Positions 33,907-43,815 of a stretch of DNA of 64,000 bases are shown piece by piece (the first letter of the stretch is position 1; every line of letters begins with the position of its first letter). Made by a program: the position numbers and the translations under genes. This stretch comes from Nocardia vermiculata NBRC 100427 (lineage in GTDB: Bacteria; Actinomycetota; Actinomycetes; Mycobacteriales; Mycobacteriaceae), in contig NZ_BDCA01000001.1 in NCBI RefSeq assembly GCF_001613265.1, forward strand, positions 558,001 through 622,000. Direction: 5' to 3'. The notes under the pieces were generated by a model. It made no database searches. It saw only the letters and a list, made by a program, of their open reading frames with translations, and was not told the DNA's origin.

Positions 33907-34473
33907 ATGGCCGGCACATGGAGCTCTCTGGGCAAGCAGCTAAGTACCATCGCCAAGGAGCAGGGACCCCGGATCGTCCGCAATCAGGCACCCAAACTCA
34001 TGGAGCGCATGCAGCGCTCACCACTGTGGGATCGCGCGGTGGGCCGCCGCACGCAGCCGGTCACGGTACGCCCGGCGGCATCGACTCCGGTGCCCACCCA
34101 CGAGCGCGCCCGCCGGATCGTCTACTCGCCGCAGCTGGACGGACGGGCCGATCCGGGCGAGATCGTGTGGACCTGGGTGCCCTACGAGGAGGACCCGGGT
34201 AACGGTAAGGACCGCCCGGTGCTGGTGGTCGGCCGGGAGGGCCGCACGCTGCTGGGGCTGATGCTGTCGTCGAACGCGCGCCGCGACACCGAGCACAACT
34301 GGGTCGGGATCGGATCCGGCTCGTGGGACCACGAGGGGCGCGACAGCTGGGTACGCCTCGACCGCGTACTCGATGTTCCGGAGGACGGCATCCGTCGGGA
34401 AGGGGCGATCGTCGCGCGCAAGACCTTCGACCGGGTCGCGCACCGCCTGTGCGCGGAGTACGGCTGGGGCTGA
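33907..34473 (+). CDS. PemK/MazF-like family protein (Rv2405-type, 188 aa)
   Basis: The C-terminal half (about 75-185: RRIVYSPQLDGRADPGEIVWTWVPYEED... RPVLVVG) resembles the PemK/MazF beta-barrel fold of toxin endoribonucleases. The N-terminal 65 residues are basic and helical, unlike a plain toxin. No antitoxin-sized gene is adjacent, so a toxin role is unsupported. Conserved beside lepA in mycobacteria (Rv2405). TATGCT at 33894-33899 lies 7 nt before ATG 33907, implying a leaderless mRNA; an ATG four codons upstream falls within this -10 box. Divergent from lepA. Confidence 0.72.
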   Translation: MAGTWSSLGKQLSTIAKEQGPRIVRNQAPKLMERMQRSPLWDRAVGRRTQPVTVRPAASTPVPTHERARRIVYSPQLDGRADPGEIVWTWVPYEEDPGNGKDRPVLVVGREGRTLLGLMLSSNARRDTEHNWVGIGSGSWDHEGRDSWVRLDRVLDVPEDGIRREGAIVARKTFDRVAHRLCAEYGWG

Positions 34474-34685
34474 CAACCGGCCCGTCCCGCTCGATCGCCC
34501 GATCCGGTCGCACGCTGCCGATGCGCACCCAAGGGCGATTTCGCGTCGCGTGCGTGCAGCTGGTAATCTCGACCGTCGGCACAGCGCTACCTGTTGTCAC
34601 GTAGTGCGCCCAGAGACTTTGTACAGAGATTTTGCGAGCAACACAGGCTCATCCAACTGACGAGAAGGAATCAGAGGAAACAGGC

Positions 34686-34949
34686 GTGGCCAACATCAAG
34701 TCCCAGATGAAGCGGATCCGCACCAACGAGGCGGCGCGGGTGCGCAACCAGTCGGTGAAGTCCGCGCTGCGCACCTCGATCCGCAAGTTCCGCGCGGCCG
34801 CGGCCGCGGGTAACAAGGAGCAGGCGCTCGCGGAGCTCCAGAGCGCGAGCCGCGACCTGGACAAGGCCGCCTCGAAGGGCGTCATCCACGCCAACCAGGC
34901 CGCCAACAAGAAGTCGGCGCTGTCGCTGGCCTACAACAAGATCGGCTGA
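34686..34949 (+). CDS. rpsT: 30S ribosomal protein S20
   Basis: Binds 16S rRNA early in 30S assembly. GTG 34686 opens [18 protein letters not shown], the conserved S20 start, giving 87 basic aa with the two long helices of the family. AGAGGA lies about 8 nt upstream. The 210-nt region before it holds no gene; a TAATCT at about 34563 may be the -10 box. A strong terminator follows at 35019. Confidence 0.97.
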   Translation: MANIKSQMKRIRTNEAARVRNQSVKSALRTSIRKFRAAAAAGNKEQALAELQSASRDLDKAASKGVIHANQAANKKSALSLAYNKIG

Positions 34950-35018
34950 ATTTCCGGTACCGGTCTTCCGGTTTCGATATCAGCGCGGCACCGACCGCCG
35001 CACAACAGCATTCGCAAC

Positions 35019-35066
35019 GCCGCCGTGGCAGAGGATCTGCATCGCAGATAACCACGGCGGCTTTTG
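35019..35066 (+). terminator. intrinsic terminator of rpsT
   Basis: GCCGCCGTGG (35019-35028) and CCACGGCGGC (35052-35061) form a perfect 10-bp stem, followed immediately by TTTTGTTGT. This is the only classical stem plus T-tract terminator noticed in the window. Confidence 0.88.
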
Positions 35067-35099
35067 TTGTGGCGCGCCCGATCCGCTACCGTCGATCGG

Positions 35100-36167
35100 G
35101 TGTGGGGTGGGGAACTTCTCGAGAACGCTCGTAAATCTGCATGGATCGTCACGGTTGCGGTCCTGACCGGGCTCGCGCCGACCGGATGTGCGACGACCAC
35201 AGAGCAAGCGGCGCAACCGGTTGCGGCGGCCCAGCCCGCCGGTCCCGAGGCCGCCGGCATGCCGCGCGCCGACACCGGTGCGAAGGATCACCTCGACACG
35301 GCCCGCCATCCCGAGTGGATGAGTGCCCTGCCCGACGACGTGTCGTTGAGCACCCTGTCGATACCAGGTACCCACGACACCCTGTCGATCCACGGCGGGA
35401 AGGCCGGTCCGGCCGTACTCACTCAGGAGAATTTTGACACCGGATGTGCGCAGCCGGATCTCCGGTGCCCGTCGGTGCAGACACTGAACACGCAACTCGA
35501 GTCCGGTATCCGAGCACTGGATATCAGGGTGCGGCGAGACGAGGCCGGAAATCTGGCGGTCCAGCACGGCGATTTCTACCAACAGTCGAATTTCGACGAT
35601 GCACTCCGCGTGACCAGCGAATTTCTGGCGCGCCATCCTGGCGAGACCGTCCTGATGCGGGTGAAGGCCGAATGCACCAACGACGGCGCGCCCTTCCGAT
35701 GTGCGGACGCCGGTGGCTTGCCGCCCGATTCGGGGCTGATCGACCGATATCTCGATGCGCAACCCCGCGTGTGGCGTCCCGCCGCGTCCGGCCCGGTGCC
35801 TGTTCCACGGCTGGGTGAGGTGCGCGGCGCCCTGGTCGTGATGTGCGCCGACGGCGTCGATGAGCGCGGCCTGCCACTCGCGGTGCAGGATCTGTGGGAC
35901 GGGCCGAGCCGGGAAGAGAAGTGGGCGGCCGTTGCCGCACACCTGGACCGGGCCGAGGCGAACGACGGCCGAACGCTGTCGGTGAACTATCTGTCGGCCT
36001 CCGGTGTACCCGATCCGAGGAAATTTCCGGGCCGGTATGCGGACTACGAGAATCAGCAGGCGCTGGACCTGCTGCGGTCCCAGCCCACCCTGGCCACCGG
36101 TGTACTGATGATGGACTTCCCCGGACCGGCCCTGGTCGGCGAGATCATCGGGCACAATCCACACTGA
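35100..36167 (+). CDS. PI-PLC X-domain phosphodiesterase, exported
   Basis: Related to phosphatidylinositol-specific phospholipase C. SIPGTHDTL carries the first catalytic His and VQHGDFYQ the second; LDIRVRRDE lies between as in the family. An N-terminal hydrophobic segment (ARKSAWIVTVAVLTGLAPTGC) directs export and the Cys could be lipidated, although the lipobox is imperfect. TACCGT at 35087-35092, 7 nt before GTG 35100, supports a leaderless start and 355 aa. The mature domain is about 280 aa, the bacterial PI-PLC size. The substrate (PI, PIMs or another phosphodiester) is unknown. Confidence 0.82.
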   Translation: MWGGELLENARKSAWIVTVAVLTGLAPTGCATTTEQAAQPVAAAQPAGPEAAGMPRADTGAKDHLDTARHPEWMSALPDDVSLSTLSIPGTHDTLSIHGGKAGPAVLTQENFDTGCAQPDLRCPSVQTLNTQLESGIRALDIRVRRDEAGNLAVQHGDFYQQSNFDDALRVTSEFLARHPGETVLMRVKAECTNDGAPFRCADAGGLPPDSGLIDRYLDAQPRVWRPAASGPVPVPRLGEVRGALVVMCADGVDERGLPLAVQDLWDGPSREEKWAAVAAHLDRAEANDGRTLSVNYLSASGVPDPRKFPGRYADYENQQALDLLRSQPTLATGVLMMDFPGPALVGEIIGHNPH

Positions 36168-36189
36168 GCTGCGGCAGAGCGGACCGATA

Positions 36190-37161
36190 TCACTCCGCGG
36201 AACGCAGATCCAGAATGGCACCCAAGGCGTGTTCGAGCGCGTAATCGGTATCGGCCGCACCGCCTTTGACGTCGGCGTTGAGTGTGGCGACGACCTGCAG
36301 CGCGCTGCCGATGGTGGCGCCGTTCCAGCCCCGGGCCTGACCTTGCGCCTTCTTCACCTTCCAGGGCGGCATACCGAGCCGGGAGGCCAGCGCACCCGGA
36401 TCGCCGCGGCCGGCCGATCCGACCTTGGCGATGGTGTGCACCGAGTCGGCCAGCGCGTCGGCGAGCAGCACCGCCGGCACGCCGCGATCGGTGGCCCAGC
36501 GCAATGCCTCCATGGCGGCGGGGCGATCACCGGCGACCGCGAGGTCCGCGACCTCGAACCCGGTGACCTCGGCACGGCCGGAGTAGTACCGGCGGACGGC
36601 GGCGGTGTCGACCTTGCCGCCGGTATCGGCGGCCAACTGCGAGCTGGCCGCGGCCAGCTCCCGCAGATCCGAACCGATCGCCTCCACCACGGCCTGCACC
36701 ACATCGGCGCTCACTCGCACTCCGGCCGCACGAAATTCGTTGCGCACGAATTCGTTTCGTTCACCAGCGCGGGTGATCTTCGCGCACGTGTGCACCTGAG
36801 CACCCTTCTTCTGCAAGGCCGGTGCCATCGCCTTCGCGCGACCGCCACCCGAGTGCAGGACCGCCAGGACCACACCATCGGGCAGATCGCCGGCAGCCTC
36901 GGTGATCAGCGCCACCGCATCCTTGCCCGCCTCCGCAGCCGACTCCAGCACGATCACCCGATCCTCGGCGAACAACGACGGGCTCAACAGCTCCGCCAGT
37001 TCCGCGGCGCTCGCATCCCCGGCCCGCAATCGATCGACCGGCAAGGAGTCGGGATCCGCAGTCGCGGCTCGGGCCTCGGAGACAATCGAGGCAACGGCCC
37101 GTTCGACGAGCAGCTCCTCCTCACCGAGTACCAGGTGCAAGGCGGCAAGGCGATCGGTCAC
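36190..37161 (-). CDS. holA: DNA polymerase III subunit delta
   Basis: Delta subunit of the clamp loader, which opens the sliding clamp. The 323-aa protein has the inactive AAA+ fold of HolA ([29 protein letters not shown]) and the C-terminal collar domain ([12 protein letters not shown]). Start GTG 37161 has TAGGAT six bases upstream, suggesting leaderless transcription. It is convergent with the PI-PLC gene and conserved next to comEC-comEA (Rv2413c). The 200 nt between it and comEC hold no ORF or clear signal. Confidence 0.9.
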   Translation of the reverse strand: MTDRLAALHLVLGEEELLVERAVASIVSEARAATADPDSLPVDRLRAGDASAAELAELLSPSLFAEDRVIVLESAAEAGKDAVALITEAAGDLPDGVVLAVLHSGGGRAKAMAPALQKKGAQVHTCAKITRAGERNEFVRNEFRAAGVRVSADVVQAVVEAIGSDLRELAAASSQLAADTGGKVDTAAVRRYYSGRAEVTGFEVADLAVAGDRPAAMEALRWATDRGVPAVLLADALADSVHTIAKVGSAGRGDPGALASRLGMPPWKVKKAQGQARGWNGATIGSALQVVATLNADVKGGAADTDYALEHALGAILDLRSAE

Positions 37162-37362
37162 GGCACGATCCTACGGGTGCACGCCGACAGATCCGGCGCC
37201 TGTCACCCACGCGGAGCTGTACCGACGACACCGTCGCTTCGGCAGCCCGCTACACACCTTCCCTCCACTGTCACCGCAGCACACCGCACCGCTCCTGCGG
37301 CCCGCACTGCCATGTCGTACCCCGCCGACCGTGCGCGGGGCTCCTGCGGCTGCCGGTCGCCC

Positions 37363-38961
37363 TCAGCTTCGGTAGGTTCGCCTCAGCTCCCCCGACGGCG
37401 GGCGGCCGCGGCGTGCCCCCACCCGCGCCAGTAATGCCACGGCGATCACGACGAGCAGCAGTCCGAGCAGCGCACCGGCCGCTCCGGAGGGTATCGGCAG
37501 CGTAACTCCCAGTGCGGCTGTGTGTTCGGCGACGGTGAGCAACCACCACATCGGCAGTTCGGTGAGGTTCAGCACCCAGATCGCGGCCGGCTGCCACAGG
37601 CACGACAGTGCCGCCGCGACCACTCCCAGCACGGTGACGGGAGCAACGACCGGCTCGACCAGCACATTCGCCACGATCGCGAGCCCGCTGACCTTGCCGG
37701 TGAGGGCAGCGATGATCGGGGTGGTCACCGCGAACGCCGCCGCGGCAACCCCGAAGGCCTGTGCCATCAGCGGCGGCCAGCCTCGGCGTTCGAGCCACTG
37801 TGACCAGCTCGGCGCCACCAGGATCAGGGCACCGGTGGCCAGCACCGACAGCGCGAAACCGATGTCAACCGCTAGTTCGGGCCAGATCGCGAGGAGCACG
37901 ATCATCGCCGTGCACAGTGCTGGAAGTGCCTGTTTCCGTCGGCCGGTGAGGATTGCGAGAATGGCGATGGCTCCCATCGCGGCGGCACGCAGCACCGACG
38001 GCGACGGTCTGGCCAGGACGACGAATCCGAGCAGCGCCGGCCCCGCGAGAATCGCACCCCAGCGGGGATCCAGAGTGAGTGCACGAGTGGACAGCAGCAC
38101 GGCCCCGAGCACGATCGAGACGTTCGTACCGGATACGGCCAGCAAATGTGTCAGGTCGACGGCACGGAAGTTCTCCCGCACCTCATCCGGTACCCGGGAG
38201 ACATCACCGTCGATCAGACCCGGTAGTACCCCGGCCGCATCGGGTGGCAGGGCGCGCTGCGCCGCGGCGGCCAGATCGGTGCGAACTCTGGTGGCCGCCG
38301 CCTGCCACCAGGGCCGCGGACCGGCTTGCGGTGGTCCCTCGGCCCGCAGCACCGCGACCGTCAGATCCCGCCGCCACGGCCGGTCGAGTTCGGCCCGGAA
38401 TCGCACGTGCTGTCCGGGTACCAGTGCCGACCAGCCCCGTTCGGGCATGATCACCGTCACCGCCGCCTCGCCGCGCGTTGTCGTCGCGCCATAACGGAAT
38501 TCCACGAGAGTGGCCCGCATCAGCCATTGCCTGCCACCGAAGGATCTGCCGGGCAACGGTTTCGGATCACCCACGACCACCTCGGCCGTCACCGTGCTGC
38601 CGGTACTCAGCAGGCTCAGCGGATGTGTACTCACCCGATACTCCTGCCAGGCCGCCGCGAGCGCGAACCCGGAAGCCGCGGTGAGAGCCGCGAGGACCGA
38701 CCACGTCACACCCCGCCGCGACGGCCGCACGCCCCCGCGGCGCACGACCACTGCCGACGCCAACGCCGCGGCGGCCAGGACTACTGCGGTCGCCACCCCG
38801 AACCGCCACCCCAAGGCCACCCCGACGATGGTGGCGATCCAGCACCCCACCGCGGTCGGCACCAACCGTGCATCCAGCGGCACGCTCGGCGCCCGCACAC
38901 TCGACCGCCCCGTTGCCGGTGCGGAACCGTATTCGTCGGCTGCAGCGATCTCACCGTTCAC
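37363..38961 (-). CDS. ComEC/Rec2 family membrane channel, competence domain only
   Basis: Polytopic membrane protein that in competent bacteria carries single-stranded DNA across the membrane. GTG 38961 gives 532 aa: N-terminal hydrophobic DUF4131-type segment, an OB-like extracytoplasmic part, and the Competence domain with many helices (VDLTHLLAVSGTNVSIVLG is the diagnostic signature). The metallo-beta-lactamase domain of full-length ComEC is absent. The start overlaps the comEA stop (GTGA). Natural transformation is not implied by these two genes alone. Confidence 0.9.
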   Translation of the reverse strand: MNGEIAAADEYGSAPATGRSSVRAPSVPLDARLVPTAVGCWIATIVGVALGWRFGVATAVVLAAAALASAVVVRRGGVRPSRRGVTWSVLAALTAASGFALAAAWQEYRVSTHPLSLLSTGSTVTAEVVVGDPKPLPGRSFGGRQWLMRATLVEFRYGATTTRGEAAVTVIMPERGWSALVPGQHVRFRAELDRPWRRDLTVAVLRAEGPPQAGPRPWWQAAATRVRTDLAAAAQRALPPDAAGVLPGLIDGDVSRVPDEVRENFRAVDLTHLLAVSGTNVSIVLGAVLLSTRALTLDPRWGAILAGPALLGFVVLARPSPSVLRAAAMGAIAILAILTGRRKQALPALCTAMIVLLAIWPELAVDIGFALSVLATGALILVAPSWSQWLERRGWPPLMAQAFGVAAAAFAVTTPIIAALTGKVSGLAIVANVLVEPVVAPVTVLGVVAAALSCLWQPAAIWVLNLTELPMWWLLTVAEHTAALGVTLPIPSGAAGALLGLLLVVIAVALLARVGARRGRPPSGELRRTYRS

Positions 38962-40088
38962 AGCGTCACCTGATCGCGCAACCGTTCCAGCTTCGCGGGC
39001 CCGATTCCGGTGACGTCGGTGAGCTGATCGATGCTGGTGAACCGACCGTGTTGGGTACGCCATTCCAGGATGGCCGCCGCGGTCGCGGGGCCGACACCGG
39101 TGAGGCCGTCGAGTTCCTGCGCGGTGGCGGTGTTGAGGTTCACCTGGGCCCCTGCCGTCCCGGAAACCCCGGGCGTGGAGCTCGCTCCGGGCGCAGCCGG
39201 CGGGTGCGGGGCACCCGCGACGACCGTACTTCCCAGCCGCGGCTCGCTCGCGGGGGCCGGGAACCCGACGACGATCTGATCACCGTCGGCCAGCCGCTGG
39301 GCCAGATTCAAGCCGGCGAGGTCCGCACCGTCGCGCGCGACCGCGGCAGCGACGGCATCGGCGACTCGCGAACCGGGCGGAAGATGCAGTAGCCCCGGGT
39401 GTTCGACCACGCCGATCACACTCACCACCAGTTCGGCAACGCCGTTGGCGGCGACCGATGCGGCCTGCGGATCCGATGACCGCGCGCCGGCTGCCGGGAC
39501 CGGAGAGTCGGCCCGCGGAGATACCTCCGGAGATCGGACAGCCGCGGTGGTCGGCGACGGGAGTGGCTCGACCGCGCTCACCGAGCGGTCGTCGCGATGC
39601 GCGGCCGCCGCCGCGGCGATCACCGCTACGGCTCCTACGCCGGCGAGCACCAGCGCACCTCGCCGCCCGAGATCCAGCCGGGTGTCGCGCCACCGCTCCG
39701 GCACGATCCGTCGCCACCACGGCACCGCTACCGGCTCGCTCAACCATGTCGGCAGCCGCGGCATATCGTCGCCGGACTCATCCGCCGGGAACGGTGAGCG
39801 GCGTCCGCGACCGGTCGCCTGGCCACCCGAATCGACTTCCGGCGCGACCTTTTCGGCTCGGGGCGTACGCCCACCGCGCGGATACCCGGAGCCGGCATCA
39901 GCGGAGGGCTCGACCGCCTCCATTTCCTCCGGGCCGGGCGACACTGCCGTGTGGTCCCATAATCCGTCCCGGTCCGGCTTCGGCCCCCTGGCAGCCGAAC
40001 CACGGCCCTGGGTTGCGAGTGCTCCGGAGTGGGGAGTTGTCTCGTCGAGCCGCTGCCATAGCCGTAGCCGATCCTCGTCTCGCGCCAT
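38958..40088 (-). CDS. ComEA-like DNA-binding protein
   Basis: A membrane-anchored DNA receptor homologue. ATG 40088 gives 376 aa: an N-terminal cytoplasmic, charged 160 residues, a membrane helix (ALVLAGVGAVAVIAAAAAA), a Ser/Pro linker, an SLBB domain (VIGVVEHPGLLHLPPGSRVADAV) and a C-terminal double helix-hairpin-helix (VNLNTATAQELDGLTGVGPATAAAI and IGPAKLERL). The cytoplasmic part is longer than in Firmicutes ComEA. Cotranslated with the comEC homologue. Confidence 0.9.
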   Translation of the reverse strand: MARDEDRLRLWQRLDETTPHSGALATQGRGSAARGPKPDRDGLWDHTAVSPGPEEMEAVEPSADAGSGYPRGGRTPRAEKVAPEVDSGGQATGRGRRSPFPADESGDDMPRLPTWLSEPVAVPWWRRIVPERWRDTRLDLGRRGALVLAGVGAVAVIAAAAAAHRDDRSVSAVEPLPSPTTAAVRSPEVSPRADSPVPAAGARSSDPQAASVAANGVAELVVSVIGVVEHPGLLHLPPGSRVADAVAAAVARDGADLAGLNLAQRLADGDQIVVGFPAPASEPRLGSTVVAGAPHPPAAPGASSTPGVSGTAGAQVNLNTATAQELDGLTGVGPATAAAILEWRTQHGRFTSIDQLTDVTGIGPAKLERLRDQVTL

Positions 40089-40212
40089 GCCGGTCACCGT
40101 AGGCGCGGTGACCCCGGAGAAGGGTGCCGTCACCTGGGCTTTCGGAAACTCTGGGGATACTCGTCCCGGCTGTGCACAACGCCAGGTGGGCGGTGCGGTG
40201 CGTGCGACCGAT

Positions 40213-41055
40213 TCAGCCGCAACCGCCGGGAACGACCAGCACGCCCACTGCGCCGGTACCGAGGTGCACGCCCAGGGTGGGGCCGAATTCGGCGGTGATC
40301 AGCTCGCTGATCCGCGGCACCAGTTCACCGAGCTGCTCGGTGATCGCGGCCGCAGCCGAGGCCGCACCCAGATGCTGGACCGCGACGGCCGCACCGTCCT
40401 CACCGGCCGCGTCCACCGCGGCCGCAACGAGTTTGGCGTGTGCCTTGGACCGGGTGCGAGCCTTCTCGCGTAACTCGAGCCGGCCGTCGACGATCTGCAG
40501 AATCGGCTTGGTCACCAGTTCGGTTCCGAAGAACAGGGCCGCCGAGCTGAGCCGCCCACCGCGACGCAGCTGTTCGGTGCGGTTGACCACGATGAAGGTG
40601 CGGGCACGCCCGGCGGTGGCGACGGCGGTGTCGTAGACGATGTCGAGGCTCGCCCCGGCGTGCGCCCGCCGGGCAGCCGCCAGCACCGGCAGACCGGTCC
40701 CCAGCCCGGCGCTCAGCGAATCCACCAGCCGCACCCGGTCGGCGGCGTCCATATCCCGCACGGCCTGACGACCGGCCTCCCAGGTGGCCGACAACTGCCG
40801 CGAGATGTGCACCGCGACCACTCCGGCGCCACCGCTGAGCGTGAGCGCCCGCTCGTAGGCAGCGCGCAACTCCCCCGGCGAGGCCGACGAGGTCGTCACC
40901 GCCGAATTCCCGTAGTCGATCTCACACTCGTCGACGCCCTCGGCGATCGCACGATCGTCGACCAGCACGTGCAGCGGCACCACCATGATGTCCAGTTCCG
41001 ATGCCAGATCGGCGGGCACGGCGGCCGCCGAATCGGTCACCACGACAACGGGCAT
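40213..41055 (-). CDS. DegV family fatty-acid-binding protein
   Basis: DegV proteins bind acyl chains and, in the FakB class, present fatty acids to the kinase FakA. This 280-aa member has the family start VVVVTDSAAAVP, the TSSASPGEL loop with ligand-contacting residues, and HISRQLSATWEAG. No FakA is nearby. Conserved in this position in mycobacteria (Rv2417c), 17 nt after octT on the same strand, as part of the octT-gpgP cluster. Specific role unknown. Confidence 0.88.
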   Translation of the reverse strand: MPVVVVTDSAAAVPADLASELDIMVVPLHVLVDDRAIAEGVDECEIDYGNSAVTTSSASPGELRAAYERALTLSGGAGVVAVHISRQLSATWEAGRQAVRDMDAADRVRLVDSLSAGLGTGLPVLAAARRAHAGASLDIVYDTAVATAGRARTFIVVNRTEQLRRGGRLSSAALFFGTELVTKPILQIVDGRLELREKARTRSKAHAKLVAAAVDAAGEDGAAVAVQHLGAASAAAAITEQLGELVPRISELITAEFGPTLGVHLGTGAVGVLVVPGGCG

Positions 41056-41072
41056 GGCTTATCCGGACCGGT

Positions 41073-42077
41073 TCATGCCCCGGCCTCGGCCGAGCGCACC
41101 TCCGACAGCACCTTCACCATTGCCCGCGCCACCGCGGCGTGTCCCTCCCATCCCCAGTGGATGCCGTCCGGATTCGAATCACCGGAGAAAATGTTCTCGC
41201 GCACGGCCTCTCCCAGATCGACCAGCGGCACACCGGATTTCGCCGACCAGTCGCGCAGTGCGCGAACCGCCGGCTCCCGGCCCGAGTGCACCCGCCCGTA
41301 GGCATCGCAATCGTGTACCGAGGGCAGGACCGATACGACCGGCAGTTCCGGGCGCAGCTGAGCCAACGCGTGGCGCGACTGCTCCAGATAGTCGATACTC
41401 ACATGTGGCGGAAGCGCCACCGGCCGACCGAGTTTCGACAGCCGCGGCTGCAGCCACTGATAACCGGTGCGTACCTGGCGTCGTAGCAGCGGCGGGCGCA
41501 GATAACGGATCAGCTCACGCAGCGCGGTGGGCAGCGGCGAGGGCAGGGTGTCCATGCCACCTGTCGCCACGACCACGGCACCTGCGCGCGGTACGGCGGC
41601 CCACACCCGCGGATCTCCGATCAGTGCCCAATAGGCGTCGCGGCAGGTCCAGCCGATCCGCGCCACCAGCTCGACATCCCAATCCAGTTCCGCTGCCACC
41701 AGATTCGGCCAGATCGCGGGATGATCGGCAGGCAGACCGCCCTCGGGCCCGAAATACGACAGCGAATCCGCGAGCACGACCAGTACCGGACGTTGCGCGC
41801 CACCTCCTGGACCCGGCGCGACCGTATCCGGCAATGGCACCGGCGCGGAATCCGCTTCCGATACCGCCTCGTCGACACCGGACATCGCATCGGCGTTCGG
41901 CGCGCCGGGCGCCGGCTCGGAATCGGGTGCGGCGGCCGGAGTGGCCGGACCGAACAGGGCATCCGGTATCTGCCGTACCGGCCCCTCGGAGGCCCGGCGC
42001 AACTGTTCGTCGGACACCCGGCGCGCCGTGTCGTCCGGGTCGTCGCCGGCGGTGTGGGGGGTGGGTTCAGAGGACAT
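41073..42077 (-). CDS. octT: diglucosylglycerate octanoyltransferase OctT
   Basis: Probable SGNH-fold acyltransferase that puts an octanoyl group on diglucosylglycerate, an early step of methylglucose lipopolysaccharide synthesis, as described for Rv2418c. The 334-aa protein has the block I nucleophile region [10 protein letters not shown] (around residue 101), a Gly in block II, and the [11 protein letters not shown]sp-His pair near the C-terminus. The first 90 residues are acidic, Pro/Ala-rich and probably disordered. It overlaps the gpgP 3' end by 11 nt, and gpgP is the phosphatase of the same pathway. Confidence 0.83.
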   Translation of the reverse strand: MSSEPTPHTAGDDPDDTARRVSDEQLRRASEGPVRQIPDALFGPATPAAAPDSEPAPGAPNADAMSGVDEAVSEADSAPVPLPDTVAPGPGGGAQRPVLVVLADSLSYFGPEGGLPADHPAIWPNLVAAELDWDVELVARIGWTCRDAYWALIGDPRVWAAVPRAGAVVVATGGMDTLPSPLPTALRELIRYLRPPLLRRQVRTGYQWLQPRLSKLGRPVALPPHVSIDYLEQSRHALAQLRPELPVVSVLPSVHDCDAYGRVHSGREPAVRALRDWSAKSGVPLVDLGEAVRENIFSGDSNPDGIHWGWEGHAAVARAMVKVLSEVRSAEAGA

Positions 42078-42756
42078 CGGGCGCTACCTTGGCCGCCGCA
42101 TTCCACACATCCAGCCGCCATCCGGGCTGGTCGATATCGGGACCGTGACTGCTCAGCTGTACCCAGCTGGTATTGGCCAGTCCACCGAGGATCGGCCATT
42201 TGTGCTCGGGCAGTTCCAGCAGCGCGGCGGTCAGCGCCGCGATCAGCCCACCGTGGGCAACCAGGATGACGGTGCGGCCGGGCCAGTCGGTGCGTTCGGC
42301 GTACAGCTCACGCACCACCGGCAGCGCCCGGGCACCGACCTCGAGTTTGCTCTCGCCGCCGGGCGGGGTCACCGTCGGATCGAGCCGCCACGCCTTACGT
42401 GCACCCGGGTACCGCGCATCCACCTCGAGGTGGTCGAGCCCTTCCCATTCCCCCAGACTCGTCTCGCGCAGCCGGGTATCGCGGACGACCTCGAGGCCGC
42501 TGCATTCGGACAGGGCCACCGCGGTGTCGTAGGCGCGCCGCAGGTCCGAGCTGACGATAGCTACCGCGTCCTGGGAAACGAGTTCGCGCGCAGCATCCTT
42601 GGCTTGCCGTCGACCGAGTTCGCTGAGCTCGGTATCGATCTGCCCCTGCATACGATCGGCGGCATTCCACTCGGTCTGCCCGTGCCGCAACAGAATCAGA
42701 CGTCGCGCGTCGGGATACTTGCTCGCTCGCGAGCCCGCGCCTGCGCTATCGGTCAC
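42067..42756 (-). CDS. gpgP: glucosyl-3-phosphoglycerate phosphatase GpgP
   Basis: Histidine phosphatase that makes glucosylglycerate from glucosyl-3-phosphoglycerate. The 229-aa protein shows [10 protein letters not shown] with phospho-acceptor His25, a second basic pocket ([10 protein letters not shown]), GEWEG, and the distal [12 protein letters not shown] 42756 overlaps the rsfS stop (GTGA). A generic phosphoglycerate mutase is the alternative name; the neighbour octT and conserved position (Rv2419c) favour GpgP. Confidence 0.88.
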   Translation of the reverse strand: MTDSAGAGSRASKYPDARRLILLRHGQTEWNAADRMQGQIDTELSELGRRQAKDAARELVSQDAVAIVSSDLRRAYDTAVALSECSGLEVVRDTRLRETSLGEWEGLDHLEVDARYPGARKAWRLDPTVTPPGGESKLEVGARALPVVRELYAERTDWPGRTVILVAHGGLIAALTAALLELPEHKWPILGGLANTSWVQLSSHGPDIDQPGWRLDVWNAAAKVAPDVL

Positions 42757-43166
42757 GCGGGGTCCTCGGAAGCCTCGGTGCCGGCTTCGGCAGTCGGCGC
42801 GGGCGCGGCGAGGCCCGGCACCTCCACCGGCGGGCAGTCCTTCCACAGCCGTTCCAGCGCATAGAAATTGCGTTCGTCGCTGTGCTGAATGTGCACCACC
42901 ACATCGATGTAGTCGAGGAGCACCCAGCGGCCTTCCCGCGCCCCCTCGCGACGGACCGGCTTGTGCCCGGCCTCGCGCAGCTTCTCCTCGACATTGTCGA
43001 CGATCGAGTTCACCTGCCGCTCGTTCGGCGCCGAGGCGATGACGAAGCAATCGGTGATCACCAGCTGATCCGAGACGTCCAGCACGACGACATCGGTCGC
43101 CAGCTTCTCGTCCGCGGCCAGGGCCGCGATCCGCGACATCTCCACCGCCTGTCCCGATGCAGTCAT
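42753..43166 (-). CDS. rsfS: ribosome silencing factor RsfS
   Basis: Binds L14 of the 50S subunit and blocks subunit joining under nutrient limitation. ATG 43166 gives 137 aa with [27 protein letters not shown] and the [28 protein letters not shown] core. The last 25 residues are an Ala/Glu-rich tail. The start overlaps the nadD stop (ATGA). nadD-rsfS-gpgP-octT are all overlapping, forming one operon. Confidence 0.95.
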   Translation of the reverse strand: MTASGQAVEMSRIAALAADEKLATDVVVLDVSDQLVITDCFVIASAPNERQVNSIVDNVEEKLREAGHKPVRREGAREGRWVLLDYIDVVVHIQHSDERNFYALERLWKDCPPVEVPGLAAPAPTAEAGTEASEDPA

Positions 43167-43804
43167 GTGCCCACCTTCCCGTTCCCTACCGGCACGTACA
43201 GGTGCCGCTTCGATATGTACTGCACGACGCCGTCGGGAACGAGGTACCACACCGGACGCCCCTCGGCGGCGCGGCGACGGCATTCGCTCGACGAGATCGC
43301 CAGGGCCGGGATCTCGATGACGGTGACCGCATCGGCCGGCTGATCCCGCAGGTGCGCCTCGAGATGGTCGACATTCAATTCGTACCCCGGACGGCTCACC
43401 CCGACGAACTTCGCCAGCTCGAACAGTTCCGCCCAATCCTGCCATGTGAGGATGCTGGCCAGCGCGTCCGCACCCGTGATGAAGTGCAAATCCGCGTCCG
43501 GATGCTGATTCTGCAGGTCACGCAGGGTATCGACGGTGTAGGTGGCCTTCTCCCGGTCGATGTCGGCGCGACTGACCGAGAACCGTGGATTGGACGCGGT
43601 GGCGATCACGGTCATCAGATACCGGTCCTCGGCCGCGGAGACCTGGCGCGCGGACTTCTGCCACGGCTGCCCGGTGGGTACGAAAATTACTTCGTCGAGG
43701 TCGAAACGGTTGGCGACCTCACTGGCGGCAACCAGGTGCCCGTGATGGATCGGATCGAACGTACCGCCCATCACGCCCAGTTTGCGCCGGCCTGTCTTGT
43801 GCAC
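43163..43804 (-). CDS. nadD: nicotinate-nucleotide adenylyltransferase NadD
   Basis: Adenylates nicotinate mononucleotide in NAD biosynthesis. The 213-aa protein has the nucleotidyltransferase motif [11 protein letters not shown] (14-24), WQKS for phosphate binding, and the second signature ISSSECRRR. Start at 43804, with 11 nt after the stop of the helical-repeat gene upstream. Cytosolic and essential in most bacteria. Confidence 0.95.
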   Translation of the reverse strand: MHKTGRRKLGVMGGTFDPIHHGHLVAASEVANRFDLDEVIFVPTGQPWQKSARQVSAAEDRYLMTVIATASNPRFSVSRADIDREKATYTVDTLRDLQNQHPDADLHFITGADALASILTWQDWAELFELAKFVGVSRPGYELNVDHLEAHLRDQPADAVTVIEIPALAISSSECRRRAAEGRPVWYLVPDGVVQYISKRHLYVPVGNGKVGT

Positions 43805-43815
43805 GAACGCCGACT

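Noticed and set aside
33907..34473. Type II toxin-antitoxin locus
   Set aside because: No antitoxin-like frame adjoins the gene on either strand; lepA and rpsT flank it.
37162..37362. Small gene in the holA-comEC gap
   Set aside because: Frames here lack starts with SD or -10 boxes and have no recognisable protein features.
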